A stretch of 64,000 bases of DNA from Rhypophila decipiens (Eukaryota > Ascomycota > Sordariomycetes > Sordariales > Naviculisporaceae), in assembly GCA_033297075.1 (NCBI GenBank), contig MU858122.1, positions 99,238 to 163,237 on the forward strand, given 5' to 3'. Made by a program: the position numbers and the translations under genes. Each line of letters opens with the position of its first letter. The stretch's first letter is position 1. This document shows positions 41,872 through 51,772 of this stretch, in pieces. Under the pieces are notes generated by a model. That model was given only the letters and a program-made list of their open reading frames with translations, made no database searches and had not been told where the DNA came from.

Positions 41872-42587
41872 CTAGTCCATAAGGGGATCCAGTGGCCCTT
41901 GACCCTCTGCCGGTGCCTCTAATCGGGGAAAATCTCTGAAGGGACTAGGCAGCCGTCGGCGGCCGTCAAGTTCTATCCCCCTCTCAACCCGGGTCTGGCC
42001 ATTTCTGCAGTCATTGCAATCCACGGCGAGCTGCGCGGCGAAGTCGCCATTGGCCTGCCCATACGCATGGATTCTGTCTTCCCCCCTCACAAAGAGCCAG
42101 CCATTCGACAGCTCAGTAACGGCGTATTGGCGGTGGGGGAAGCAGCGACGCGGATCTAGGTCGTATCGGCAGCAAGGCAGGTGAACTTTTCCCTGGTATC
42201 GCGGCAGTGTTTCTCCCAGGTTTCCATGCATCGCTTCCCCAGGACGTGTCCGCAGGCAGTCAGGAGCCCGCCTTCCACGAATGACCCGACCAGTAGCGGT
42301 CTTAAATGGTCGATCGAGATCTCCGACTCGTTGCAGATTAAACAGATTGGAGCCTTGATTCCAAGACTCGTTATGGGGATTCCTCGGGATTCTGCCAATT
42401 TGCACTCTTTGATGGCCTTGTGGATGTCAGGCCAGTAGTTCGATAGTTGGCGGGGCTCGATAGGGGCATCCGGATCAATTTTGCCCTGGCCTTCAGGTGT
42501 TGGCCCTCGGAGAGATTCGAATCTTGTCTCGTACTCTGCACGGCGGTAGAAGTCCTCACTCCCCCAGTCATAGTAATCGACCGACAT
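41872..42587 (-). pseudogene. RING-like gene, frameshifted (member C)
   Basis: A good ATG at 42587 opens a frame with IEPRQLSNYWPDIHKAIKE, PICLICNESEISIDHL and LLTACGHVLGKRCMETWEKH. After FTC it breaks: the expected CPCCR motif is out of frame by one base and the rest follows in another frame (CRYDLDPRRC, then a tail ending GPLDPLMD). One C missing from a CCC run would restore the frame. Thus members B and C each carry one single-base shift at different places. If real, it is a pseudogene or a truncated protein lacking the last zinc ligands. Confidence 0.6.
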
Positions 42588-45031
42588 TCTGAAAGGGATG
42601 GAAATTCTGAGAGGAATAGGCCAGGGGTTTACAGGTCATCATATGCACCTGGTGTGCGTCACCAACATATCTCAAGTTCAAGATTGTACACATGGCCAGA
42701 TAGACAGACCAACCTCCGATGAATGCTTTTGCCGAGTAGACAGTTCCAGTATTATTTTTTATTTGCGATGACAGGAATGCAACGGTTGTCAGGTGTGGCG
42801 TGCTGTGGCACCTCATCTAGTTGCACAGCCTCGTCTGGGCAACCCTCCCATGACAACCAAAGAAAGCAGAGAAATGCTACAGCTTTGCCTGCAATTTCAA
42901 GACATTGATGTAAACTAATGTCGATAATAATAACAGAGGCTATACTGGCGGAGTAGACTTTAAACTGATACTGTGGCGGTTTTGGCTAGAGGAGCAAAGC
43001 GACGGGCCCGACCTTTTGTTTCCAACTCGGCTCAGACGAGCCTGTACCACGCAGCAGTAAATCTACGGTAATGATCTGTCATGGTAGCTAGATGGAGGAA
43101 AGAGAGGCACGGCCGACGCTACCGAGGCTCTCTTGCTTTCTGCTTGGTCGCGGAATCCGGAATCTTGCAAATGATGGAACACAGACCGACAGTCATTCGT
43201 GATAAGGAAACAAGGTACTGCTCGCTGTGAACCTAGCATTCTAGCCGGATAGGTCCACAAACGATGAATTAACAGAACCGAGAACGTCAGAATTTAGCCC
43301 TTTCGTATCAGTTCCTGCAAGGCTAGCGGTGTTCATGTGTCTTCCGAGGGCACCGCTCATCCTAGCATCAAAGCACATGCTTTTCCGAGACTTGAAGGTC
43401 TGGATCTTGTGTACGTGAGATCGAACGGCTCAATGCAATGTCATATCAGAGGAGTTTCGTCGCAAAGGTATCGGGCGAAACAGAAAGGCGTGCGTTCGGG
43501 CTTGGTGCTGTGAGATCGTAGCAACCTGTCGTGACGAACGCATGGGATTGTACGATCAACTGATTTCAATGTGGACGCTCTGGAGCGCAGAGGTCTACGG
43601 TCGAAAATTTGGTCGCAATCTGTGATCCACGTCAGTGGATCCACGACAAGCAAAGCCCTCGAGAATTACAGGCGGCTAACTGGCAGAGAAACCCCGGCTG
43701 GAGACGAGGGTTGAGATTTAGTAGACACACGGGTTGAACGTAGGTTGCTTTTGCTTGACCATGGAGTGTAAAGTTGTTGGTCCTGATCGATCTCAATGTC
43801 TGTATCATGATCGTCGTGGTCTCTGTGCTATCAGGCTAGCCTTACAAAACAGCAGGCTCTCTGTCGAAGGGATATCTTATATTCTGTTGGTAAGGTAGTG
43901 CGTATAGACAGTGGCGTTGAGCTGTATCTTGCAACGGAGCTTGAACTTGGAAGTTGGCGTAGGGAGTAGGCGGCTAAGAAACAGAATAGAACAGTTGACA
44001 GGTCCACGTGTTAGGGATATCGGTTACCAACCCCACAATCGCGGGTTTCCGATTCGGTATTGTACCAGTAATGACACAAATGCGTTGAAAACTCCAAACG
44101 TTGCCATCCTCTACGGGTAATGTCTTGTCCGAGACGGTAAGTACCCATTTGAAAAGGGGCATTTCGCTATCATGGGTGGTTATCAATCTACGGACTTGGA
44201 AGATCTCCAGCACGTTCGATAACATCGATACGCAAAAGCCGCATCCAGGAAAGAGGACGCAAAACCTGTGGTTGATGTTGCAACAAGGTCGAGAAAAGAC
44301 GTGGTGAAAACCAAGCTGGTTCTTCTCTATATCTGAGTGCTCCCCTTGCTTCATTTACTAGTAACGGTCTATTATTTGTCTTCCTTTTCTGGCAGGCCTC
44401 CTAAGCGGTCTGGTAGCAAGGAAGACGAGGGTTGTTGATGGTTGACGGTTATGTTTACAAAGAGATAATCATGATGAGATTTGGACTTACTGCTTGTCCT
44501 GCTGGCCGATGGACTTGTCAATGATCAACAGATCAAGATAAGTAAGTACTTACCCTAAATATGAAGACGAAGACATGATAGTGGTCAAGGTGGAATTAGG
44601 AGATAGTATTTCTTCTCGTCTAATAGTATTTTAAACACCTTGGAGGCTGAACAGAACTGGCATCCCCTCCTAGCTCCAACGACCTAGTTATCGGGAACAT
44701 ACTGCAGGATCTGGACCCCATCCAGTCCTCCAAGGCCACTGTCTCAATGAACGGCTCCCAGATCCCCCTTTGCAATGATCGAAGTCGCAGGTCCCGGTGA
44801 GCCTTGCACGCGCCTGTGGTCCCTTCTTCCCTTTCTTGTACCGATGCGCATGTCATCTCACTCGTCTCATCCGGGCGTGACGATCGGTTCGGGGTCGTCG
44901 AGATGTTCTAGACAGTCAAGAAGCAGCCTCGCCTGTTAGCATCCGTCATGAGAAATCAGTACTTGGGATCCATCACATCTCAATGACGGAAAGGAGAATC
45001 GCATACCAAGGGACAAAACACACACAAGCGT
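42588..45031. other. Gene-poor region, no supported gene
   Basis: Open frames of up to 126 codons occur on both strands (43974-44354 minus, for example) but without domains, consistent starts or splice sites. The first part is the likely promoter of RING gene C. Confidence 0.4.
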
Positions 45032-45319
45032 CTACGAGCGGTAGGGGCTTCTGCCATGGCCACCTTGCTCGCGCATCATGTCAATGATCTGGTGTGCCTC
45101 ATCTACGTCCTCGGGGTTCCACATGCGAAGTCCGTGAGAGTTCATAAAGTTCTCCATGCCGCCCCAGGGCTTAAGGAACTCGTAGTCGGAGATTGGTTGG
45201 GTTCTGGCGTTAGCACCGCCGTTTCCGGCGGACGAGGAGTTGTTCTTGCTGGTGTTGGACTTGCCGTTTCCGGAGGAAGACTTGTTGCTGTTGCCGTTGT
45301 TGGAGCTGGACCCGGCCAT
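45032..45319 (-). CDS. Small conserved-looking fungal protein of unknown function
   Basis: 95 residues from ATG 45319-45317. The first 38 residues are a Ser/Asn/Gly/Lys-rich disordered stretch. The second part is compact and hydrophilic, with YEFLKPWGGMENFMNSHGLR, MWNPEDVDEAHQIIDMMRE and a short basic tail. Short proteins with a GGMxNFMxSxGLK...DxxEA core are widespread in filamentous ascomycetes; none has a known role to my knowledge. The contrast between the repetitive start and the well-formed end argues for a real gene. An upstream exon cannot be excluded. Confidence 0.6.
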   Translation of the reverse strand: MAGSSSNNGNSNKSSSGNGKSNTSKNNSSSAGNGGANARTQPISDYEFLKPWGGMENFMNSHGLRMWNPEDVDEAHQIIDMMREQGGHGRSPYRS

Positions 45320-45590
45320 TTTGAATGTCGCTGAGGTTGGTTATATGGTGAGTGAAGTAGATAGCAGATTGGAATGAGACTGTGGTGGTGTTTTTCGGTA
45401 TTGTTTGCCTTGATGAATGATGGGGCAGGAGATGATGAGTGTGAGGGGAAGGCAGGAGGTTGAAAAAGAGTTCGAGCTAAGGTGATTAGCTTGCCTGCGT
45501 CATGGAGGGGCGGAACTTGCCGTGGCCAACAGTATCCCGAAACAAAGAGGTCCACCTGCATTTCAAGGTTAGGGTCTTACTCGTGGCTTT
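45320..45590. promoter_or_regulatory. Upstream region of the small protein gene
   Basis: The minus-strand leader is C/T-rich on that strand, with many CAxCAxC and CATTCCAAT-like runs. It is probably promoter and leader; no gene is seen. Confidence 0.35.
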
Positions 45591-46275
45591 AGGAGTCGGT
45601 ATTCATTTTACAAAGAGGCTTGACAAACTAGAAAATGGCGGTGTTTTTACAACGAATGGGATTTAACTGACTAGTCGCCTACAAAGCTAGTCTACTTGCT
45701 TATATACGTCCTGAAACAGCTAGTGATAAGGGCCTAGATCTTATACAGACTAACCCAATAAAATGTTTTTAGTGTAGTTAGTTATAGCGATGTTTAGTAT
45801 ACTTACTGCATTCTCTTAGCTGATACGGTTTTATCCTCCCCTGTAATATTAGGCCAATTAATCTAGTAACTAGAACTAGGTTCGTGAGCTAGTAGAGCTT
45901 AGGAGCTGATGAAATTATTAGTACGCTAGCTACTTAAATTAGTTGACAGCTTTGGAGAAGCTTGCTATGTATAGGTAATTTGGTACGAGCCTCGATTTGG
46001 TAAGTCCAGTTCACACTAAGCCTAGCTGTATAGGGGATAATACCGTATTTGTCACGATATGTATATAACCCTTGATTTCAAGTCGGCGTTCGACTTGAAA
46101 TTCTACATCCTTTTGAAGAAAGGGGGTCCGTAGCCTAGTGGTAGGGTTCTAGACTAGTGGATTCGTCACAGTATTTGTTGAGAGACTGAGGTAGATAATG
46201 GAGTTTCATTAGCTGAAAATTAGAGATTCAGATCTTATAGAGGTACTCTACTAAGCTGTATATAAGTTCTCGACA
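45591..46275. repeat. TA/CTAG-rich island, RIP-like
   Basis: Many CTAG, TTAG and TAGT words and no open frames mark this as an old repeat mutated by RIP. It has sharp edges against normal sequence near 45590 and about 46280. It contains a hairpin and a tRNA-like stretch (46075-46170). The parent element is not identified. Confidence 0.5.
46075..46170 (+). repeat. Hairpin plus tRNA-like (SINE-like) stretch in the RIP island
   Basis: ATTTCAAGTCG (46075-46085) and CGACTTGAAAT (46091-46101) form a perfect 11 bp stem with a GCGTT loop. Thirty bases later TAGCCTAGTGG (46131-46141) fits the tRNA A-box (RNA polymerase III) consensus, and GGATTCGTCAC (46159-46169) partly fits the B-box. A full tRNA cloverleaf is not apparent, so it is more likely a degraded tRNA-derived element than a tRNA gene. 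Confidence 0.3.
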
Positions 46276-46701
46276 ACGATGTTTGGTTTAATATTTCTTA
46301 CTGTACTTTACTTTAGTTTTAGCTGTATTGCCAACATTTGGCTCTATTTTCATACTGGATCGGTTAGAACTCAACTCGTTCAACTTGACCGGTCTATAGA
46401 ACTTGAGATCTGCCTAAAAGCATTCGAGTGTTACGGTATCAGGTTGCTATTCCATTCTTTCCTTACGTTTGTGAGAATGGGATTCTACCTCCATTGTGAT
46501 CGGAATTTTTCATCGAACATGGAACTTATCAGTCATCTGGATCATTCCATTTCTAACAGCAGTTCATTCGCGGCCTCACAAGGTTGACTCACAGGGAAAG
46601 GACTTTAGTGCATGTTTGAGCAAAGATGGCACTGCTGCCACTGCATCTCGCCCCGTTGACTTGTCTATTGTTTGATTTGCCCCTGGTGATCCTTTGCAGG
46701 C

Positions 46702-46962
46702 ATGGATCATGGAAAACATCGTCAGTCCCCGGACGGTCCGCACCTCGATAGGTCAACCACGCCGCAGAGCCCGTCAGACAGAAGACGGAGCCCCCGGAGT
46801 GCGACTGTTGCTGGCACGCGAGAAGATGCTATCAATGTCGCCGCACCTTCCAACCAGAAGAATGTACCCAGTCCCAAGAGGAGTCCAATGGCCGCGGTCG
46901 GACCGCAGCAGCTTGTAGCAAGCACGGGAGTCAGCCCAAACTTGCTGAATTTCAACAATTAG
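46702..46962 (+). CDS. Possible small low-complexity protein or exon
   Basis: ATG 46702 opens an 86-codon frame rich in Ser, Pro, Arg and Asn, with RRRSPRSATVAGTREDAINV and LNFNN at the end. A TTTGCAG acceptor-like sequence just before the ATG could make it a later exon of a spliced gene. No family is recognised, and it may be chance. Confidence 0.25.
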   Translation: MDHGKHRQSPDGPHLDRSTTPQSPSDRRRSPRSATVAGTREDAINVAAPSNQKNVPSPKRSPMAAVGPQQLVASTGVSPNLLNFNN

Positions 46963-47264
46963 CCTTGCCATTCAAGGGCAGAATGCCACTTGGACATAAT
47001 ACGCGTAACTCATTCGGCTGATCAAGCCCAAAGGTACCCAAATATCTGGATGGAATGCTCTTGACTAACACGTCACAGCAGAATGGTTAGTTGCCATCCA
47101 ATTTCTTCACTGCAGAGTGCGGGGCCTCCGGCCTGCGGTCCTATCGACTGTCCCCCTTTCGAGGACTGCGTCTTGTGCCTTGCTGGAAGCGCGGAGGTCT
47201 CCGGGTCAGCGGTGTGCCCGAAGGGCGGTTGAGATGGAAACAGGCGGACAACGCGGCCCCGAAG

Positions 47265-47530
47265 TATAAATAACCACCCCACACCAGCTCGAACGATTTT
47301 TTTCTCCCCCTCGCGAACGAAATCGTCGTCAAGCTCTGCTCAATTCGAACAACTACTCACCACGACTTACCTCGCGTACCCCAGCCCCTTTAGTGCGCTG
47401 CTTGTCATTCCAAATACCATCAGTATGTTACCCCTTATTCCCCTTATTCCCCTGAATCCCTTCTCTCAAACACGGCTGTTACAAGCGTCAAGCGGCGAAT
47501 TGGCTAACCTATTCTTGGAATTTTCGACAG
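47265..47530 (+). promoter_or_regulatory. TATA box and 5' leader intron of the 47554 gene
   Basis: TATAAATAA at 47265-47273 is followed by a C/T-rich leader. Donor GTATGT at 47423, branch GGCTAACC near 47502 and acceptor CGACAG ending at 47530 define a 108 bp intron in the untranslated leader, 23 bases before the ATG. Confidence 0.55.
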
Positions 47531-47553
47531 ATTCTATCAATTTACACGTCACA

Positions 47554-48637
47554 ATGGCAGCACCCTCAGAGGCCTCCTATGGAACGATCATCATCGATGA
47601 CATCGATGATCCCAGGCCCATCGGCCACATATACTGGGACCCCGAGACCTTCCTGCCCGAGCAGTGGGCGACGTTTGACGATGTTTGGGCTCCTCTGTTG
47701 GCCTCAATCCCCGGCGCCCATTTCGACAATGGCCGGCCCGACAACATGTGGAAGTTGGTCTTTCGGGACCAGTGGAACTCGACCTGGGCACCCGAGGCCG
47801 AGCCGATCATTCATCCTCGCATTGGCGGCCAGTCCATGATTCCCTGCGGCAAGTTCAAGGAGGATCTGCCCGTCGCCGTAAGTCACTTTTTTAATTTGGA
47901 AGCCTGATCCTATCTTTTACCTTCTTCCTACCCTTTCCTCCGCCTCATCAGTCCCTCTTAGTCTTTGTCTTCACTCCTTTCTCACCTTCTCTTCCTTTTC
48001 TCTTTATCTGTTATACCCCACTTCTCCTATCTTTACTCTTCCTTGCCTCTTCCACAGCTGTGGATCTGGCCGCTCTCCATTTATCCGCTTCAACTCTTTG
48101 TCGCTCAGTCCACTGGCAGTAACTAACCAAACCCAGGCCGCCCGCGAACTCAAGCCTGCCCGCACCAAAGGCCAACAGGCCTACATCAAGATCCACGTGC
48201 ACCGCAGAACGCACCAGGCGCCATTCGTGTACTGCGACTCGGCCGGCATGATGGCCAGCAAGCACTACATCGAGATCCACCGGGACCGCCAGGACTATTT
48301 CAAGGAGTCCCACTTCCTGGTCAGCGCCATCTGCCACTACGACGAGGTGGAGGTGGCCAGGGTCAAGGACTTTAACGTCATGCTGGCCCGCCACATTATC
48401 CGGCGCCGACTGAACTACTGGACCGAGAATGGGTGGACGAGGGAGACGGAAGTGCCTGGTGAGGAGGAGTTGTTGACCAAGTTTGAGAAGCTCCATCTTG
48501 CGAGGAATGACAAGGTGTTGCTTGATAAGATTCTCGAGGTTGTGCCGGAGGAGGAGATGATTCCGCTGACTATTCACAAGCGGTTCTTGGCTATTCCGGG
48601 TATGTGGACCGACGAGGGGGATAGTGACGAGGAGTGA
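47554..48637 (+). CDS. Uncharacterised fungal protein, two exons
   Basis: Exon 1 is 47554-47877, the intron 47878-48136 (259 bp, donor GTAAGT, branch TAACTAACC, acceptor CCCAG, phase 0), exon 2 is 48137-48637; 274 residues. The sequence looks fully protein-like and well kept: SYGTIIIDDIDDPRPIGHIY, then a Trp-rich block, a Lys/Arg/His-rich block (KIHVHRRTHQAPFVYCDS) and HFLVSAICHYDEVEVARVK, ending in an acidic tail (DEGDSDEE). There is no signal peptide or membrane helix, so it is probably intracellular. The family is not recognised. Confidence 0.7.
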
Positions 48638-49431
48638 CGGGCTAGATTGCTGGGGAAGGACTTTCGCGGTTGTGGAATTGACTGGTGGAGGGAGAGCAAG
48701 AAAAAGGGGACATACGCTCATCATATTATCTATGCATGAGTGTTCAATATTTTAGATGAGGGTACAAATCGAGCTCAGGGCGTTCAACGAGAGGCCTTTC
48801 TTTCACTTTTGTCTGCTAGACATAATGCTTATAAGTAGCGAGCTGTGTGGTTACCTAGTGAACCAAACCTCAGTAGTAGCTTGATGATCAAACGGCCTTT
48901 CTCCTCCATTATACACAAACAAATAGCTCCTATGTTTGTGTCGTCCAGTCATAGGAAGTAGGGCTGTACGGTTGGAACACCAGGATCTCTCATAGTGTTA
49001 CGATTATGGCATGAGAACTGACATCAAGTTGAGGAACATTGCTCTTATCGCGGCCCAGAACATATATCCTGGACAAATATTCACGCCGGTATGTATGATG
49101 ATGACCGTTGGTTGAACAGGTGCTTACAGTTATAGCCCCGGCGATATTGCGAAGTCAGGGGCGGCCATTCCATTACAGTACCGCGGGTAGTCCCGGCCCG
49201 GCGACCACAACCACCTGATCTTCCCGCATCACACCACTACGAGAGCTATTATATCAGCATATCTTGACCGCAATAGTTGGTTTCTCCCCAAAGCATCAAT
49301 TTTATACAATTTCCTTCGATTAAACTGACAAGAGCGACGATATCACTTCTTTATCACCGCCTTTGGACCACACTTTCTACAGACAACACAACCAAACCCG
49401 ACTTACCAAACAATCATAACAAATAAGGATC
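48638..49431. other. Spacer: 3' flank and promoter of the next gene
   Basis: No gene is seen. The last 120 bases are A/C-rich with CAACACAACC-type words as in fungal leaders. Confidence 0.45.
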
Positions 49432-50301
49432 ATGAAGCAACCCCAACTGTCCCATTTTACGCCCTCCACGGCCCATACATTCAACCCAAAGCGGGTCTTC
49501 TACATTCACACACATCCGACCACGGCATCTCTCTTCTCAGCACTCTCTCACTCTCCTTCTTCCACTAGCAGCGACGAGAAAAATACCAGAGTCGACGTCT
49601 TCGAGATAACCTCAGCGGCATTAACAAATCCCGCGCCAGAGCTGAACCTCAAAACCCAGCTCACCGACCCAAATATTAAAACCCACGAGTTAACAGCCTT
49701 AGTCCCCAAGCTAGAACATCTCGCAAGGGAAGTCGAGGCACCGTTTCTGACGGTTCAGAGAGGAGGATGGTATCATCGGTTTTTTGAGGCCACTTTACCC
49801 AAGACCAATAATGCTGAGGAGAGTCAAACCGGGACTGAGAATAAAGAAGTCGTGGCGCGGTTAGATGGCCCACTGCTTGATATGGGTCATTGGAAGTTGA
49901 CTTTTCCTGCTCCTGGCAAAGCTCAAGCTCAACAGTCTCCAGTCACAGTCGAGACGGAGACAGGACATACAAATGAGCAGAGACATGAAATCGAGCTACG
50001 ACCAACAGGCCCGGGCTCAACGACGGATTGCTTCGTTATGAATAGTATACCCTACATATGGGAGATGGTTCATGGACGGGAGGTTTTTAGACTGTGGAGG
50101 TGTGGGATGGCCGGAAGCGAGAATGATGTAAAACGGGGGACTAGAAGAGAGGTTGGTGTTTATATTGTACGGAATGCGAGGAGTGCGGTGAAAGAAGGCG
50201 TTTTAGTACTCGATGATGCCGGGGAAGAGGGGATTGATCTTGTGGTTGGGATTATGACTTGTTTGGGGACTGTTAATCGGTCTGATTCTTTTCGGAAGTG
50301 A
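49432..50301 (+). CDS. Uncharacterised fungal protein, possibly tubby C-terminal-like fold
   Basis: Single-exon gene of 289 residues from ATG 49432, after an A/C-rich leader. The order of beta-strand-like segments (GPLLDMGHWKLTF, EIELRPTGPGSTTDCFVMNS, FRLWRCGMAG, GVYIVRNARSAVKEGVLVL, then IDLVVGIMTCLGTVNR at the end) resembles the tubby/LURP-one-like barrel found in many small fungal proteins, whose last element is a buried hydrophobic helix. That is a pattern judgement, not a firm assignment. The N-terminal 140 residues are Ser/Thr/Pro-rich. The function is unknown. Confidence 0.6.
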   Translation: MKQPQLSHFTPSTAHTFNPKRVFYIHTHPTTASLFSALSHSPSSTSSDEKNTRVDVFEITSAALTNPAPELNLKTQLTDPNIKTHELTALVPKLEHLAREVEAPFLTVQRGGWYHRFFEATLPKTNNAEESQTGTENKEVVARLDGPLLDMGHWKLTFPAPGKAQAQQSPVTVETETGHTNEQRHEIELRPTGPGSTTDCFVMNSIPYIWEMVHGREVFRLWRCGMAGSENDVKRGTRREVGVYIVRNARSAVKEGVLVLDDAGEEGIDLVVGIMTCLGTVNRSDSFRK

Positions 50302-51772
50302 GAGGATATTTGTATAAGTTGTTGTAGACGAACTGTGAGTGAGGGAGTGAGTGAGTGGGATGGTATGAGATTTATATTGTAGATGTGAATGGGTGTAGAT
50401 GAGAATTGGTGAGAATCGCACTCAGATTGACAGAAACCAAATGGCAATAAGGATTGAGCACTTATAATGTTGGTAACCAAGGGGCTAAGAATGGTTTATA
50501 TGAGTCTGGAACGAATCGAATGATACTAAGTTTGATAATAATAAACATCTTCAGTCCTTATCACAAGAAGGTGAATGAGATCATGAGAGAATGAGATGCC
50601 CAGTTCAAAATCTCACCATGACACTCCCGCCGGCCCGGCATTTCGGCAGGATCCATCTGCTCAGCTCTAAAGTTCGGCTCACCGCCATACAGTGCATATT
50701 CACAGTATGCAGATCGCTATGCCACAAGCTATAGGATCTCATGGACGCGTAATCCGTAACGCTGGAGACTCAGCCTTATCTATTCCATCCTCAAAGGCGT
50801 TAGGCAATGCTATTCCAGTTGTTCTGCGCCACGATCTTTTTCAGAGATCAGGATCATGTTGAGTTGTCCTTTTGGACGTCAACGATGGTCCAGTACCGGC
50901 CCAAATCGTTAGCAGAACCCCGGCCGTGACCAGCCGACTTTGTCTCCACGGGACTCATAATCAGAGGATATCAGTGGTTCATCACCAACAATTAGTGGGG
51001 ATTGTTACTCCACCTTCCCCTCAGTGTCCTCACACAGTGCAACTCCTCTCTTGCAGCAGGACACTTGTTGCTGAAGGAAAACAGCTGGTTGCACCGCTCT
51101 TGCTGCAGCCTGCAGAACCAAACAGCAGCAAATGCCCAAGCCACCTCCGTCTTTTCCAAAACACCTCCAAATCTCCAATCGTGAAAACTTCCGACCGGTT
51201 GAATTGTTGGCTCGTGTTTTGGACGTGTGTATTCTGCAAATCTTTAGACCCACGGCATTAGGCAAGCAAGACGTGGCGGGAGGGCCAGCGACAAGCTAGT
51301 CCATCATTTATGCGCTGACGTCGGACATTTTTAATTCTTTCAGTCAGACCGTAGTTGTCCCACTTTGGACTCCCAACGGTTGGCCACAGCAGCTTCTGTG
51401 GTGGTGCTCATCGGCATCGCCCGCCCGTGCTCTGCGAGCCCCACGACGGAACCTCCACCTTCATTCTTAACGACCTGCCAGGAGGGACGGCCCGGGTTAA
51501 CCCAGCCAAAATTCACTCGAACCTGCCAAAGAATTAACTTCCGAAAGCTTGACCAAGACTTTGTTTTTATTGACATTTACATCGCCAACCTCGTCTTTGA
51601 GACTCTTGTCTGCGTTCATTGTGCACAGACGAGCACGGCCGAGCTGCCTAGCTACCCTGCTTTAGCCTGTGCCCCGCCCCGCATTGCCTGACTCTGACCC
51701 TTTCTACCTCGGCCACTCGACCGTCATATCTCCATCTCGACTGCGAGCTGCTTCCGACTCGCCATTGTCACC
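50302..51772. promoter_or_regulatory. Spacer and BBC1 promoter/leader
   Basis: No supported gene. The 3' flank of the previous gene carries GTGAGTGAGGGAGTGAGTGA-type repeats near 50330-50360. The 200 bases before 51773 are C/T-rich and probably the BBC1 leader. Confidence 0.45.

Noticed and set aside
46279..46587. 102-codon frame starting with ATG and a hydrophobic segment
   Set aside because: It borders the RIP-like island, has no recognised motif and a composition set by T-richness; probably chance.
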